Virus record (IMG/VR): IMGVR_UViG_3300043431_000434
Location: 1 to 59,460 of that record
Strand: one strand, 5' to 3'
Length of the DNA stretch: 59,460 bases
Source: a virus
Below, in pieces: positions 40,837 through 50,249 of the stretch. How positions within the stretch are numbered: the first letter of the stretch is position 1; the number at the start of each line of letters is the position of its first letter. The notes beneath the pieces are model-generated. The model saw only the letters and a program-made list of their open reading frames with translations. It made no database searches and was not told the origin of the DNA. A program made the translations under genes and the position numbers.

Positions 40837-41405
40837 GATTGATCCTTGTGTCGGATAGAAAGGATTAAACTTAGGCGGTCAAGTTCAGTGGGATTAACTA
40901 CCGAATGGGGAAAACGGTTATCAAATAAAAATAAATCACCCGCCACCCCTTCGTGGCGTTCATCCTCAAAATTAAAAGACTGACCAGGGGCGGATTGCAA
41001 TAGCAACAGGTATTTTGATAAGTAATAATGGCAGTTATGTCCCGAATCTTGATGCCATTTAACCGATTTACCGGCAGGAATGCGGGTAATCAGGCAACCG
41101 CCTAATTCATCACCACTGACCAGGGTAAAAATGTGGTTAATGGTGGCTTTAATGGCTGGCAAGCGGATTACTTCAGGGTACCAAACCGGCTGGTGTTCGC
41201 CATTACAGAATTCCGCCGGATTTAAACTGTCATAATCAAACCAATCCCTAAACCTGAGCCAAATATCCTGGCAATCTTCATGTGGACTGCCCAGCGAGGT
41301 GCGCAACGGGTAGGTGCCCCACAAATTATCATTCAAGCTGAGTTCTTGTAAAATCTCGGCAACTTTGATGCCTTCTAGCACTTTTTGCATCTTAGCCATG
41401 TTCAT
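40824..41405 (-). CDS. 2OG-Fe(II) oxygenase-like protein
   Basis: 193 residues. Motif residues for Fe(II) and 2-oxoglutarate are present: H118-x-D120 (VKWHQDSGHN), H167 (RFPHSVVN) and R177 (DRLSLIL), in the order of aspartyl/asparaginyl-hydroxylase-type enzymes. It could hydroxylate a virion protein or a nucleic acid. It is coupled to the upstream cupin gene by a 14-base overlap and to the ejection gene downstream by a 13-base overlap, so it is part of the structural operon. Confidence 0.75.
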   Translation of the reverse strand: MNMAKMQKVLEGIKVAEILQELSLNDNLWGTYPLRTSLGSPHEDCQDIWLRFRDWFDYDSLNPAEFCNGEHQPVWYPEVIRLPAIKATINHIFTLVSGDELGGCLITRIPAGKSVKWHQDSGHNCHYYLSKYLLLLQSAPGQSFNFEDERHEGVAGDLFLFDNRFPHSVVNPTELDRLSLILSIRHKDQSCTA

Positions 41406-41706
41406 TCGCCATAATCAGGGTGTGGTCGATTTGTTCCGGGTCGGTGCAATCGGTCGCATGTTGGCAATACCAAATAACATCACCATTTACGGCGGTTACC
41501 GAATGGTTCAACCCCGCTTTGATCTCAATGATGGCAGGGCTCCAATAGGTTGATTTAACGCCCCCAACCTCCACAATGGCACAGCCTTGCGCCAAAATGC
41601 TTTGATGGTCAAAATTATGCTGATGGCTAACCTCGGTCGCGCCGTCTTTGATCACTAATTCTTTAGTATAAATGCCGCCGATAAAATGGTGCTTAACAAC
41701 AATCAT
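41392..41706 (-). CDS. Cupin-fold protein
   Basis: 104 residues. EVSHQHNFDHQSILAQGCAIVEVGG and AIIEIKAGLNHSV give the two cupin motifs, with His27, His29 and His33 in the first and His68 in the second, enough for a metal site. It precedes the oxygenase-like gene and overlaps it, so the two probably act together or were acquired together. Confidence 0.75.
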   Translation of the reverse strand: MIVVKHHFIGGIYTKELVIKDGATEVSHQHNFDHQSILAQGCAIVEVGGVKSTYWSPAIIEIKAGLNHSVTAVNGDVIWYCQHATDCTDPEQIDHTLIMANEHG

Positions 41707-41709
41707 CGC

Positions 41710-42342
41710 TTATCCCGCTTCCTTAACGGCTTTAACATTGAGGTGTTCCGCAATTAACTGGGTAGCCTGGTTTTCTTTAAACACCGCTAACCCTTCAGGG
41801 TAATGCTTATTAAACAAATGCGCCGTGCGTAACTTGAATGCCCGGTATTTGCTCAACCCTAAGAACACGGCAAAAGCCCCTTTCATAACCAACGCACCAA
41901 AGCGGCTACCCGTGGGATGAACCCCCATAAAATGGCTCATGGCCTTCGCCCAGGGGTTGACTAACAACCCTAGTGCCTTGATGAACAGTTTGCTTTGCCA
42001 AGTCTTGTTCCCCATACACCGAACGATATAAGGCGCATAAGCCAAATAACCGACCATAGCCTCCCGTTCATGTTCGATCAACCAGCGGCCATACGCCTGG
42101 TCTGCCCGGTAAGTTTCTTCATCCATATAACCCAGCTCATACCAACGGGTGCAAATGATTTTCCCGCCGCTTTCCTGCGGTGGTGGCGGCACATAATTTC
42201 TGTACGACTCTGACGGTTTAGTCGCTTGGCCCATACCCCAATCGTCAAAAGGTGTTTTTTGCGCGGATTGAGCGGTTTTTATCAACCCTGGCTTGCTTGT
42301 GCTTGCCGGTTTGACGGGTGTTTGCTTCGGTTTATTTGCCAT
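41710..42342 (-). CDS. Conserved phage structural-region protein
   Basis: 210 residues. A Lys/Pro-rich start is followed by ICTRWYELGYMDEETYRADQAYGRWL, which recurs in phage structural operons, and by a helical region with basic residues (YRAFKLRTAHLFNKHYPEG). No enzymatic motif. A role in DNA ejection or head completion is inferred from place. Confidence 0.65.
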   Translation of the reverse strand: MANKPKQTPVKPASTSKPGLIKTAQSAQKTPFDDWGMGQATKPSESYRNYVPPPPQESGGKIICTRWYELGYMDEETYRADQAYGRWLIEHEREAMVGYLAYAPYIVRCMGNKTWQSKLFIKALGLLVNPWAKAMSHFMGVHPTGSRFGALVMKGAFAVFLGLSKYRAFKLRTAHLFNKHYPEGLAVFKENQATQLIAEHLNVKAVKEAG

Positions 42343-42359
42343 AGTTAAGCCTTTATCAA

Positions 42360-43151
42360 TTAATTGCCGTTAGTGTTGCTGCGATAACTCCAGCTTGGTT
42401 TTTTGCTGGTTTGCGTCCACGTTTGATTTTTTAACAACGTAGACACGTTCGCAATTTTCCCGACTTGCGCCACGATATTCAGGTTAGATTTATAGGTGTC
42501 GTACATTTGTTTGATTGCCCAATCTTTTGCTTGCTGCGTCATGTAGGGGTCGGCATTAATAGCTTTTAAATCATTGCTAAATTGCCCCGATAATTGGCCG
42601 AATATATTTTTGTCATATCTGACATTTTCTTGGCCTTGCTGGTAAATCACTTTCGCCATATCAGCTTGTTGAGTCCCTAGCCGCTCACTGGTCGTGAATT
42701 GTTGCTGACCGAGCCGCTCACCTTTGGTGAATTGTTGCTGACCAAGCCGTTCTTGCCGACTAAACTGGTTTTGGTTGTTGGCGGTATTGGCTTGGTTCCA
42801 GGTATCGACGTTATAACCGGCGGCTCGTGCAGCGGTAGCCGCATCGGCCTGGGCAATCGGTAATGCCGCGTTATACACTGAGTCTTGGGCGGCTTTAATG
42901 CCAATACTGGAATTCAATAAGCCTCTGGATTGGGCTTGCTGGTCGCCTGCCGTCCTGGCTTGCTGCATCAGTGGCGAATCAGCTTGAACCAGGCCATTGA
43001 CCTGCTGGGCAACGGTTTGATCCGGGGTTATTTGCCAGTTCTTAACCTGGTTTATCATTCCGGTTGGGGCATTAACTGCGGTTTGTGAGTTGAGCTTGGT
43101 TGCCTGGTTGTTGGTGTTATACCAATTTAATAATGCAGGTGAGGTAGCCAT
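42360..43151 (-). CDS. Gln/Asn-rich internal virion protein
   Basis: 263 residues, rich in Gln, Asn and Ala. Three near-repeats (SRQERLGQQQFTKG, ERLGQQQFTTS, ERLGTQQ) sit at about 129-160. Flanks are helical (MQQARTAGDQQAQSRGLLNSSIGIKAAQDSVYNAAL). Proteins of this design occur beside ejection proteins in short-tailed phages. Not assignable to a named family. Confidence 0.6.
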   Translation of the reverse strand: MATSPALLNWYNTNNQATKLNSQTAVNAPTGMINQVKNWQITPDQTVAQQVNGLVQADSPLMQQARTAGDQQAQSRGLLNSSIGIKAAQDSVYNAALPIAQADAATAARAAGYNVDTWNQANTANNQNQFSRQERLGQQQFTKGERLGQQQFTTSERLGTQQADMAKVIYQQGQENVRYDKNIFGQLSGQFSNDLKAINADPYMTQQAKDWAIKQMYDTYKSNLNIVAQVGKIANVSTLLKNQTWTQTSKKPSWSYRSNTNGN

Positions 43152-43155
43152 TGAA

Positions 43156-44073
43156 TCATCCTATTTTGAATAAAAATGCCTGGGTGTCAGGGATGCCACC
43201 ATTCAAGCTGCCACTGGTTCCACCAATAAACTGTGTCTTAAAATTGATGACATCCCCAACTGCTAGTTTCGCAATAACACTTGCCTCAACAGATCCTGTA
43301 GTACTCCCAGACGAAATTACTTTTTGCCCATAGCCAATCATAAGTCCGTTGTTAAAAATATATGAAGTTAAACTAATGTTGCCACTATTGGCAACCAGCC
43401 GCACTTTTGCAAACAGGCTGTACAACCCTGGTGTTTTAATCGTAGCCTCAAAGGTTCCTGTATTAAATAAGCTATAAGGGTCAAAATCTTTTGTCGTGAA
43501 CTCAATAGTCGTCAGCACCCCAGTTGTTATCGTCCCCGAACTAACCCCATTGCGATGCACTAAAAATGCCGGTTGGCCTAATTTATAAGTGTAATTAGTT
43601 TCTTCCCATACGCCGGTTGTAGTATTGACCAAAGTTATCGTGTCACCCACATGGGTAACACGATTATATGCCCCGGACAAAACCAATGAGGCACTATGTA
43701 CCAGCGTTAAACCGGCTGGCAGTTTTAGCGTAACGGTTCGGCCATTGTAGCTATTGGCAAATCCCGTCACGTTAAACCCGGTACCAGTGACTACAAAATA
43801 ACTACCGATGGCCGGAAGGGTTACCGAGCCACTAGCAACCACGGCAATATCGGTGCCTCGTGCTATATCACTCTGGCTAAGATGCAAGACCGGATCGGCG
43901 ACTACGGCATTGCCACCCGCATTAACAATAAGTGATTTACCCGCATTGCCAGATAGCGTGGGCAGTTTGTTAAAACCAGCTTCAACAGCGGCAAATTCGG
44001 CACGTATATCCTGAGATAACCCTGGTGCGCTAGTCGCTGGAATGCCGGTTTTGTTATAAAACGAGTTGGTCAT
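43156..44073 (-). CDS. Tail fibre with C1q-like C-terminal domain
   Basis: 305 residues. The N-terminus (YNKTGIPATSAPGLSQDIRAEFAAVEAGFNKLP) resembles the virion-attachment part of phage tail fibres. A middle beta region is followed by a C-terminal jelly-roll of C1q/TNF type (AFLVHRNGVSSG, TTIEFTTKDFDPYSLFNTGTFEATIKTPGLYSLFAKVRLVANSGN, IFNNGLMIGYGQ). This end would bind the host receptor. Coupled by 4 bases to the tail nozzle gene. Confidence 0.75.
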   Translation of the reverse strand: MTNSFYNKTGIPATSAPGLSQDIRAEFAAVEAGFNKLPTLSGNAGKSLIVNAGGNAVVADPVLHLSQSDIARGTDIAVVASGSVTLPAIGSYFVVTGTGFNVTGFANSYNGRTVTLKLPAGLTLVHSASLVLSGAYNRVTHVGDTITLVNTTTGVWEETNYTYKLGQPAFLVHRNGVSSGTITTGVLTTIEFTTKDFDPYSLFNTGTFEATIKTPGLYSLFAKVRLVANSGNISLTSYIFNNGLMIGYGQKVISSGSTTGSVEASVIAKLAVGDVINFKTQFIGGTSGSLNGGIPDTQAFLFKIG

Positions 44074-46124
44074 CGAAGCATCCTAAGTAGTGAATATTCC
44101 AGAAAGTAGCCATTAAGCAGAAACGCCGTGTTTATCGCTGAGCTGGACTGAATTTTGACGGCCAGATTTTGGCCGTTGCCGGTAATAGGCACATGAATGG
44201 TTTGCAAGCTATTTACCCCGTCCCAAGTGAAGGCATCCCAGGTGAAGTTATCCCAAAACACCGGCTTATAAGCACTTTCAATCGCGGTATTATCGGGTTG
44301 CGATACCTCTTCTGAACCATACGACAAGCTGTAACCCAACTCAAATGCCGCAAAACCATTCACTTGAGATTCCAAGGTAATATGGCGAAACCGTTTTAAA
44401 GCGCGGTAGGATTTTAGGTTATTAAACACAAAACTTAAGTTAGCGGTAATGTCTGCGCTATCAAAACTGGTGCCGCGCTCCATTTGGTAAACAAAACCAT
44501 TGTCTGAACCAAAAAAGATGAGTTCATTGCCGCCGCCCAGTACATCAGAAGTCAGTTCTTCCGCTGACACCGAACATAACACCGGATTAGGGAAGTTAAC
44601 CGACATCATTGAAAAGTTTTGACTGGTCAATAAAAAATACATGCCGGAACCGTCATTAAAAAATAAACGGTATTGCTGTTTATCCCGGCTGATATGCGAA
44701 TCAACCACCCGGCTACGCTTGCTGTTTAACAAGTTTTTAACCCGGTTACTCAAAGCGGATTCTAAAAAATTGCCAAATTCCTGCGCGGTTTGCAGTGAGG
44801 TAACCCCCCGATCATCAAACACCAACGTCGTGTTGATTTTTTGAATAGTGAACGGCAACGCGCCTGCCTGGTCATTGAATTCCACCAGTTGAAAATCAGC
44901 ACCAGTTTTGCCATACAGCATATAAGTATGATTCCGGCAATACACCGCTAGGGCAGGGGTATTGTCATTACCGGGCTGCGTCATGAAGCCGGTAATGGTT
45001 TCAGATACCGCTATTTCAGCCGTATTGGCGGTCGCGAAGTTATACGGATCACCCAGATTGCTGTTTAACAGCGAACTGCCATAGGCTAAAAATAACTGGT
45101 TTTGATGCGCCGCCACATGACTGGGTTTGCGGGTAATATCTAATGGGGTCTCAATCGGCACAAAGGTGGTGCCATCAAATTCAAACGCCGGATTAACCCC
45201 ATCCGCACCGTACATGCGATAGGTGCCCAATGCACCGCTAAAGTTGGCATTCACAAACTCAAAACGACCGCCTTTATTGGGCAAACTAATGGTGGTTTGG
45301 CCGTTACAGGTCGCGGTAATACCACTGGTAAACACCCCAGCACTAAAACTGCCGCCGGTAATACTGGCAAAAATTAACCGGCCTGCGGCGGTGCCTGCGC
45401 CAAATGAGCCGCTTTCCAGGGTAATGCGTTTTAAAACCCCACTCACTGCCCCCTGGACAATCGTTGCGCCCTCGATAGGACTGGTGCCACTGGCCGCGCT
45501 GTAAGCCACCTGAAAGCCTAAGCTTACTGCTTGCCAACCAGTGGGGGATGATTTGTACATGCCCACGCCAGTACCGACATTATCCCGAAAGGCATACACC
45601 ACATTGTTGTAATACCACACACCACGGATTGCCCCCGCACCAGGTACCGCACCAATCAGCGCACGGTAATAGGCTTCAGCTAAGGCTTTGTATTGCGCAA
45701 GGCCTAGCGCACTATCCACAATCCCGCCTTGGGTATCGGTCAGAATCACACCAAAGTTGGCATTTTCACCACCACTGGCAAAATTACCCACCACATTGGT
45801 GACAATAATGGCATTCTGATCAATGTCGATGACATAAGCGGTTGCACCTGATGTACTGCCAATCAAGGTATTGCCTGGGACAATCGTGCCTGCATTGGAA
45901 TAAGGCACCGCAAAGGTTAGGGCATTACTGGGTGAGGCCCGACCGTCAAACCGCTCATAGCCGGTCAGGTGTTGATAACCACCAAACAGATTTTCTTCAT
46001 AGTTAACCGATTCCCGCACAAACCCCGGCGGAATTTCAATAGCTGGGGTGACCAAATCCAAACCACCGCGAAACGGCACATACTCATTGCTGTATTTGGC
46101 GGTGGGTAAGGCGGCAATCTTCAC
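44070..46124 (-). CDS. Tail nozzle protein (T7 gp12/P22 gp10-like role)
   Basis: 684 residues, beta-rich. Segments such as YSNEYVPFRGGLDLVTPAIEIPPGFVRESVNYEENLFGGYQHLTGYERFDG and QLFLAYGSSLLNSNLGDPYNF, with repeated aromatic strands, fit a beta-propeller-type tail nozzle or stabilisation protein of short-tailed phages. It follows the head-tail adaptor gene, the conserved order in podoviruses. Assigned from order and fold impression, not from a named motif. Confidence 0.7.
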   Translation of the reverse strand: MKIAALPTAKYSNEYVPFRGGLDLVTPAIEIPPGFVRESVNYEENLFGGYQHLTGYERFDGRASPSNALTFAVPYSNAGTIVPGNTLIGSTSGATAYVIDIDQNAIIVTNVVGNFASGGENANFGVILTDTQGGIVDSALGLAQYKALAEAYYRALIGAVPGAGAIRGVWYYNNVVYAFRDNVGTGVGMYKSSPTGWQAVSLGFQVAYSAASGTSPIEGATIVQGAVSGVLKRITLESGSFGAGTAAGRLIFASITGGSFSAGVFTSGITATCNGQTTISLPNKGGRFEFVNANFSGALGTYRMYGADGVNPAFEFDGTTFVPIETPLDITRKPSHVAAHQNQLFLAYGSSLLNSNLGDPYNFATANTAEIAVSETITGFMTQPGNDNTPALAVYCRNHTYMLYGKTGADFQLVEFNDQAGALPFTIQKINTTLVFDDRGVTSLQTAQEFGNFLESALSNRVKNLLNSKRSRVVDSHISRDKQQYRLFFNDGSGMYFLLTSQNFSMMSVNFPNPVLCSVSAEELTSDVLGGGNELIFFGSDNGFVYQMERGTSFDSADITANLSFVFNNLKSYRALKRFRHITLESQVNGFAAFELGYSLSYGSEEVSQPDNTAIESAYKPVFWDNFTWDAFTWDGVNSLQTIHVPITGNGQNLAVKIQSSSAINTAFLLNGYFLEYSLLRMLR

Positions 46125-46804
46125 GCCATTGCCTCACCTAAGCTAATGGTTGGCAGATATTTCAATTCCAGTTTATTGATTAACCGGCCATATTCTTTTT
46201 GTGCCTGGGCATACAATGACGGTTCAGCCGCATACGAGGCATATTTCATTAAGGCACTCCACACAATCACCATGTGGAAATCAGCAAACACCGGCACATC
46301 ACTGTCGATAGTAAATTTGCTGGCTGATTTAACATATTCCCCATCAATGCTATACGCTTGATCCGGTATGGGCCACACCATCAAATCATTATTAGGGCTG
46401 ATCGTGAAATCTTGCGGTCTACCACTCACAGACCGATTCGCACCCCTTAAGCGCAAACCACGGAATTCTTCGTAGGAGCGGTAAGTCAGCCATTGCTCAT
46501 CATCGGTGGTTGCCAAATAACAGCGCAAGCTATCGTAGGGATTGGATTTTAGCCAGATACTTAAGCCTGGAATGCTGGTAGCCGGATAAAACGCGACACC
46601 AATGGTCAAAGGTAAGGTGAAATCTTGCCGCAAAAAACCCCATTGATCGTGTTTTTCCTGAATGTCTACATAGGCATCTTGCACCCAGTTAACAATCCGA
46701 CCGAGTTCGCCGATTTGATTGGCGGTGGTGTTGGGGCCAGTACCGGCAATACCCGCCTCAGAGCGTAACCGCTGGCAAATTTCTAAAAATGTCATGGCTG
46801 ACAT
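46121..46804 (-). CDS. Head-tail adaptor
   Basis: 227 residues. FLEICQRLRSEAGIAGTGPNTTANQIGELGRIVNWVQDAYVDIQEKHDQWGFLR is the helical start typical of podovirus adaptor proteins (P22 gp4 / T7 gp11 type), followed by a strand region and a helical end (YAQAQKEYGRLINKLELKYLP). It forms the ring between portal and tail nozzle. Confidence 0.75.
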   Translation of the reverse strand: MSAMTFLEICQRLRSEAGIAGTGPNTTANQIGELGRIVNWVQDAYVDIQEKHDQWGFLRQDFTLPLTIGVAFYPATSIPGLSIWLKSNPYDSLRCYLATTDDEQWLTYRSYEEFRGLRLRGANRSVSGRPQDFTISPNNDLMVWPIPDQAYSIDGEYVKSASKFTIDSDVPVFADFHMVIVWSALMKYASYAAEPSLYAQAQKEYGRLINKLELKYLPTISLGEAMA

Positions 46805-46812
46805 AGGAAACG

Positions 46813-47289
46813 CTAGGTGGGTTCAGCAATAATCTGTTGCAACCAGCTATACCCTTTTGGATTCGGGTCTTTATGGACACGAAACGGGTATTTATGACCG
46901 GGATGCTTATCAATTCGGGTGGCTTTGTCGCCATTGCCATTGGTATATTCCGGGGTCGTGATGGTTTCTGGTTTGCACCGGGCCAATACTTCCAGATATT
47001 TACGTTTAATCCAGTGTGGTTTGCCACGAAATAAAAACTGATTAACGCCATTGACGCTCAATTGAACGGTTTGCTCCGCATTTTTTTCAGTAGTGGTGTC
47101 AATTTCCACTAATACCGGCTCGTTCATAAATGCCTCAAGATCAACAATCTCTTTGTAGTTAAACGCATCAATCGTATCAAAACTGTCTTGAAAATCACTA
47201 CGGTTTAACCCGCCAGATAAGGGCATTTCAAACGATTGCACCGGATTTGTTTTAAATTCTTGGGATTCAATAGGGGGTTTACTTGCCAT
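46813..47289 (-). CDS. Conserved structural-region protein
   Basis: 158 residues. VLVEIDTTTEKNAEQTVQLSVNGVNQFLFRGKPHWIKRKYLEVLARCKPETI, then a basic C-terminus. I recognise the segment FLFRGKPHWIKRKYLEVLAR as recurrent in phage head regions; a small head or scaffold-associated role is likely. It follows a terminator-like hairpin. Confidence 0.65.
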   Translation of the reverse strand: MASKPPIESQEFKTNPVQSFEMPLSGGLNRSDFQDSFDTIDAFNYKEIVDLEAFMNEPVLVEIDTTTEKNAEQTVQLSVNGVNQFLFRGKPHWIKRKYLEVLARCKPETITTPEYTNGNGDKATRIDKHPGHKYPFRVHKDPNPKGYSWLQQIIAEPT

Positions 47290-47307
47290 AAAGCAGTCTC
47301 CAATAAA

Positions 47308-47337
47308 ATCCCACGACCGAACATTCAGCCGTGGGAT
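47308..47337 (-). terminator. Terminator-like hairpin after the capsid genes
   Basis: On the minus strand ATCCCACG pairs with CGTGGGAT (47337-47330 with 47315-47308), and the loop arms can extend the stem by further pairs including wobbles. TTTT follows. It lies just after the decoration-protein gene, so it probably lowers transcription of downstream genes relative to the capsid genes, as capsid terminators do in other phages. Confidence 0.65.
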
Positions 47338-47351
47338 GGTTTAACTTAAAG

Positions 47352-47843
47352 TTATGAGAACACCGGGCGCGGTGGCATGGTCACAATGTCCTGCACAGTG
47401 GTAACAATACCGGTTGCATTCCAGTTGGTTGTACCTGGAGTAAAACCAGACGAGGTTGAACCCGCTTTAACCACCAGATAACTGAACGGGGTCAAGTTGT
47501 CTGGGATGCGCGGAAAATGCACCGGATTAACCAAGTTATTTGCCGCATCAAGGGCTTGTACTGGGCCTTGCACGTTTTTCATCTGACCTGCCGCATTTAC
47601 GCAGTTCACGATAATGCAGGCTTGACCGATGGCTAACGCTGTTGCAGCCTTAGCGGTCACGCCATCTGGGCCAACCAGGCTTAATGCCTTGCCTGCGCCG
47701 GACGCTAAAGCGGTTGCAAACGCGCCATTTACGCACGCCACGGTTGCGGTTGTGGTCGCCAAGGTTGCTGCCGCAGCGGTCGCCACTGTCCCGGCATTGA
47801 CCAGGTTCAGGTTTGCGCCGTTTAATTCATTGTTCTGGATCAT
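47352..47843 (-). CDS. Head decoration protein candidate
   Basis: 163 residues, Ala/Thr/Val-rich and beta-structured. Residues 20-80 are highly Ala-rich (TVATAAAATLATTTATVACVNGAFATALASGAGKALSLVGPDG), followed by a more typical domain. It lies two genes after the major capsid protein, the usual place for decoration proteins. Confidence 0.65.
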   Translation of the reverse strand: MIQNNELNGANLNLVNAGTVATAAAATLATTTATVACVNGAFATALASGAGKALSLVGPDGVTAKAATALAIGQACIIVNCVNAAGQMKNVQGPVQALDAANNLVNPVHFPRIPDNLTPFSYLVVKAGSTSSGFTPGTTNWNATGIVTTVQDIVTMPPRPVFS

Positions 47844-47856
47844 CTAAAGTCTCCTA

Positions 47857-48069
47857 TTACGTGCCAGTGTTAATGGAAGGAATCCCGGTTAAGGTGTTGT
47901 AATTCACATCAGTCACCCCGGCATCAGCATCCAATTTTGCACATAAAGCGTTATGTTTGGCCTGAATAGTGGCTAAATCAGCCGCTATATTGCCTAACGC
48001 TCGGCGCAAAACCAGCTCGTCTTGTTTATTGGTAATCCCTTGCAGGACGGTTGCGGTTGAGTCTGGCAT
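47857..48069 (-). CDS. Small head-region protein
   Basis: 70 residues, helical (LQGITNKQDELVLRRALGNIAADLATIQAKHNALCAKLDADAG). It lies directly after the major capsid gene. Could be a minor head protein; no family recognised. Confidence 0.6.
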   Translation of the reverse strand: MPDSTATVLQGITNKQDELVLRRALGNIAADLATIQAKHNALCAKLDADAGVTDVNYNTLTGIPSINTGT

Positions 48070-48078
48070 ATCAATCTC

Positions 48079-49125
48079 CTATAAAGCTGACACGCCAACC
48101 TCAGCCACGGCTATCCAGCCTTGGTTAAGGATTTCACAGGCGTGATAAAACTTCGCGCCGATATAGCCGCGTTGTCCACCTGGATCGTTCTTGTCTTTTT
48201 GACCAGGTGGCAACCAAATCGGGTCAAGTGCCGCAGAACCGCGTAATTTGACTTGGGCAAAGGCATCTTTAGCCATGAAAATCATCGGGTATACGTCAAT
48301 ATTTGCGCCGCCAGTGGATTTGATACCGTTCGGTGGCACCGATGACGCTACCGCCACGCCTGTATTGATGATGGGGTTCAGCTCAGGTGAGGTAATGAAG
48401 CGGATGTTTTGCCATGTACCCAGTTCCCACTCACAAATAACCTGACGGTTCGCATAAGCGGCTATATCGCGGAAACCTGCCAAGCGGCGAATGTCATATT
48501 CTTGATCGGTGTGGGTAAAACACACATAGCTAGCTTCCACAAACGTGGTGCCATAATCGCCGGATGTGCCCAAAATCTTGGTGATTTTCGTCCCGTGGTT
48601 GGCTTGCAGGGTGCGCACGACTTTGCTGATTAACGCCTCAGTCACAAACGTGTTAACCGATGCACGGGTTGAGCCACCACCCGCATAAAATTTGTTGGTA
48701 GCGGCTTTCATTTTGCCGTACAACGCCATTTCTCGCACTAAACCCATCCGTTCGCCGGTCTGCTCTTTCATCGCAGCGGCAATGTCGTCCTCGTACAAGT
48801 CATAGTCTTTGTCAGTCAAGGCATAAAGGGCCATGTACTGATTCAGGGTAAAGGTCACATCACGCGGCACAATCGTGTCTGCCGCTGGGGTAACCCCTTC
48901 AGTCGTGATATGCGCCTCGGCACTGACGGTAAATTGATTCGGTTGTGCTACTGTACCGCCGTAAGGCACCCAAGACCGCACAATCAAGGTATCAGACTTG
49001 TTTTTAGGCATGTCCATTTGATTGATCGGTTTGGCTAACACTTCGGTGGGGATAGCGTGGCGGATAATTTCGCCTGCAAGCCGCCCAATTCTGGCCTGCG
49101 CGGTGTCCATTGTTTGAATGGCCAT
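48079..49125 (-). CDS. Major capsid protein, N4-gp56 family
   Basis: 348 residues, the usual length for the family (HK97 fold). Family segments include GRLAGEIIRHAIPTEVLAKPINQMDMPKNKSDTLIVRSWVPYGG, EGVTPAADTIVPRDVTFTLNQYMALYALTDKD, and VCFTHTDQEYDIRRLAGFRDIAAYANRQVICEWELG. It is preceded by the scaffold gene and followed by the decoration candidate. Confidence 0.88.
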   Translation of the reverse strand: MAIQTMDTAQARIGRLAGEIIRHAIPTEVLAKPINQMDMPKNKSDTLIVRSWVPYGGTVAQPNQFTVSAEAHITTEGVTPAADTIVPRDVTFTLNQYMALYALTDKDYDLYEDDIAAAMKEQTGERMGLVREMALYGKMKAATNKFYAGGGSTRASVNTFVTEALISKVVRTLQANHGTKITKILGTSGDYGTTFVEASYVCFTHTDQEYDIRRLAGFRDIAAYANRQVICEWELGTWQNIRFITSPELNPIINTGVAVASSVPPNGIKSTGGANIDVYPMIFMAKDAFAQVKLRGSAALDPIWLPPGQKDKNDPGGQRGYIGAKFYHACEILNQGWIAVAEVGVSAL

Positions 49126-49145
49126 TGATTAACTCCTAATTCATA

Positions 49146-50012
49146 CTAATTACCGCGCAAACCCTCATAAAAGCCGCGCTCGTAATCATTGTTGTAAGTG
49201 TTTTGCTGTCGGCCACCCCCGTTACTTTTAATGGGGATATTGCCCTCTAGCGTGGTTTGTTTGTTACGCTCGAATTCAGCTTTTTTGGTTTTCCAATCCT
49301 TAAATTTGGTAAACGCCTGGGATAATTCCTGGCTGTCCCACGTTGAACTCAACTTTTGTTGGTCTTCGGGTTTTAAGGTGGCTTGCCATTCCGTGAATTC
49401 GGGGGTGTTAAGCTGTTGTTGCCAATCTGGGTGGGCAATTGAGAGTGCTTTCATTTCAAACTCTTCACGTAACTTGCTCAGCTCGCCGTTTAAGGTTTGT
49501 TGTTGTTGAGCAAAACGCACCTCATCCTCAGCAAAACGCGCCTCAAGGTCTAGGTTTGGAGTTAGGGGGATGCCAAGCTGCAAGGCCGAAAGGTCTTGAA
49601 CTAAGGCTTGCACCAAGCCGTCATCGTCCAAATAGTCTTTAACGTGTTTAAATTGCTCAGGGGATAACGGCACTTGAACCGGGGCCGCTGATTGTCTGTC
49701 CCGCAATTCCTTTAACGTGCCTTCGATTGAGCCGATACGACCAAACGCGCTATCGTGCGTTTTTTTAAGCCGGTCGTTCAAATCGTCAACTTGCTTGGCT
49801 TTATCAAATACCGCCTGCAATTCGTCATCGGTCATGCGCTCATAAATGCGCCGAGTGTCAGTTGCCTGGTGTGCTTCTTCAGATTGTTGTAGTTCAGCAT
49901 TAAACGCCTGTTCATAAATCTCTTCCTCAGTCAGTTCTTGCGACGGCGCGGGGTCGTCAGTAAAGGTAACTGTGGATTCAAAAGGTTCAGGGGTTTGATT
50001 TATTTCAGTCAT
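49146..50012 (-). CDS. Scaffold protein
   Basis: 288 residues from the ATG at 50012; a TTG four codons earlier is possible. Acidic N-terminus (LTEEEIYEQAFNAELQQSEEA), a long coiled coil in the middle and a basic, Gly/Asn-rich C-terminus (PIKSNGGGRQQNTYNNDYERGFYEGLRG). This charge pattern and its place between portal and capsid are typical of scaffold proteins that guide head assembly and are lost at maturation. Confidence 0.75.
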   Translation of the reverse strand: MTEINQTPEPFESTVTFTDDPAPSQELTEEEIYEQAFNAELQQSEEAHQATDTRRIYERMTDDELQAVFDKAKQVDDLNDRLKKTHDSAFGRIGSIEGTLKELRDRQSAAPVQVPLSPEQFKHVKDYLDDDGLVQALVQDLSALQLGIPLTPNLDLEARFAEDEVRFAQQQQTLNGELSKLREEFEMKALSIAHPDWQQQLNTPEFTEWQATLKPEDQQKLSSTWDSQELSQAFTKFKDWKTKKAEFERNKQTTLEGNIPIKSNGGGRQQNTYNNDYERGFYEGLRGN

Positions 50013-50027
50013 AACAATAGCCAAGGG

Positions 50028-50249
50028 TTATTGGGTGGGTGTCCCGGTAGCATCCGGGGCGTTAAGTTGTTGTAACTGCCGTAACACTCTGATCCGGCCA
50101 CGCAGGGCGGCGGTATCATCCGGGCTAAGGCTTAGTTTTTCCAAAGAGCGTTGGCTTTGCACAATCAGTCCATCAAGGTGGGCTAACAGCTTTTTCCAAA
50201 GCTCAGAATTCTTATCGTCGTCGGTGAGGATCAAGCTTTCAACGCTCAT
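50028..50249 (-). CDS. Small head-region protein
   Basis: 73 residues from the ATG at 50249, with AAGGG upstream; the in-frame start at 50270 lacks one. Helical, with the ending ALRGRIRVLRQLQQL, which resembles the small proteins found between portal and scaffold in many podoviruses. It overlaps the portal gene end by 11 bases. Confidence 0.65.
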   Translation of the reverse strand: MSVESLILTDDDKNSELWKKLLAHLDGLIVQSQRSLEKLSLSPDDTAALRGRIRVLRQLQQLNAPDATGTPTQ

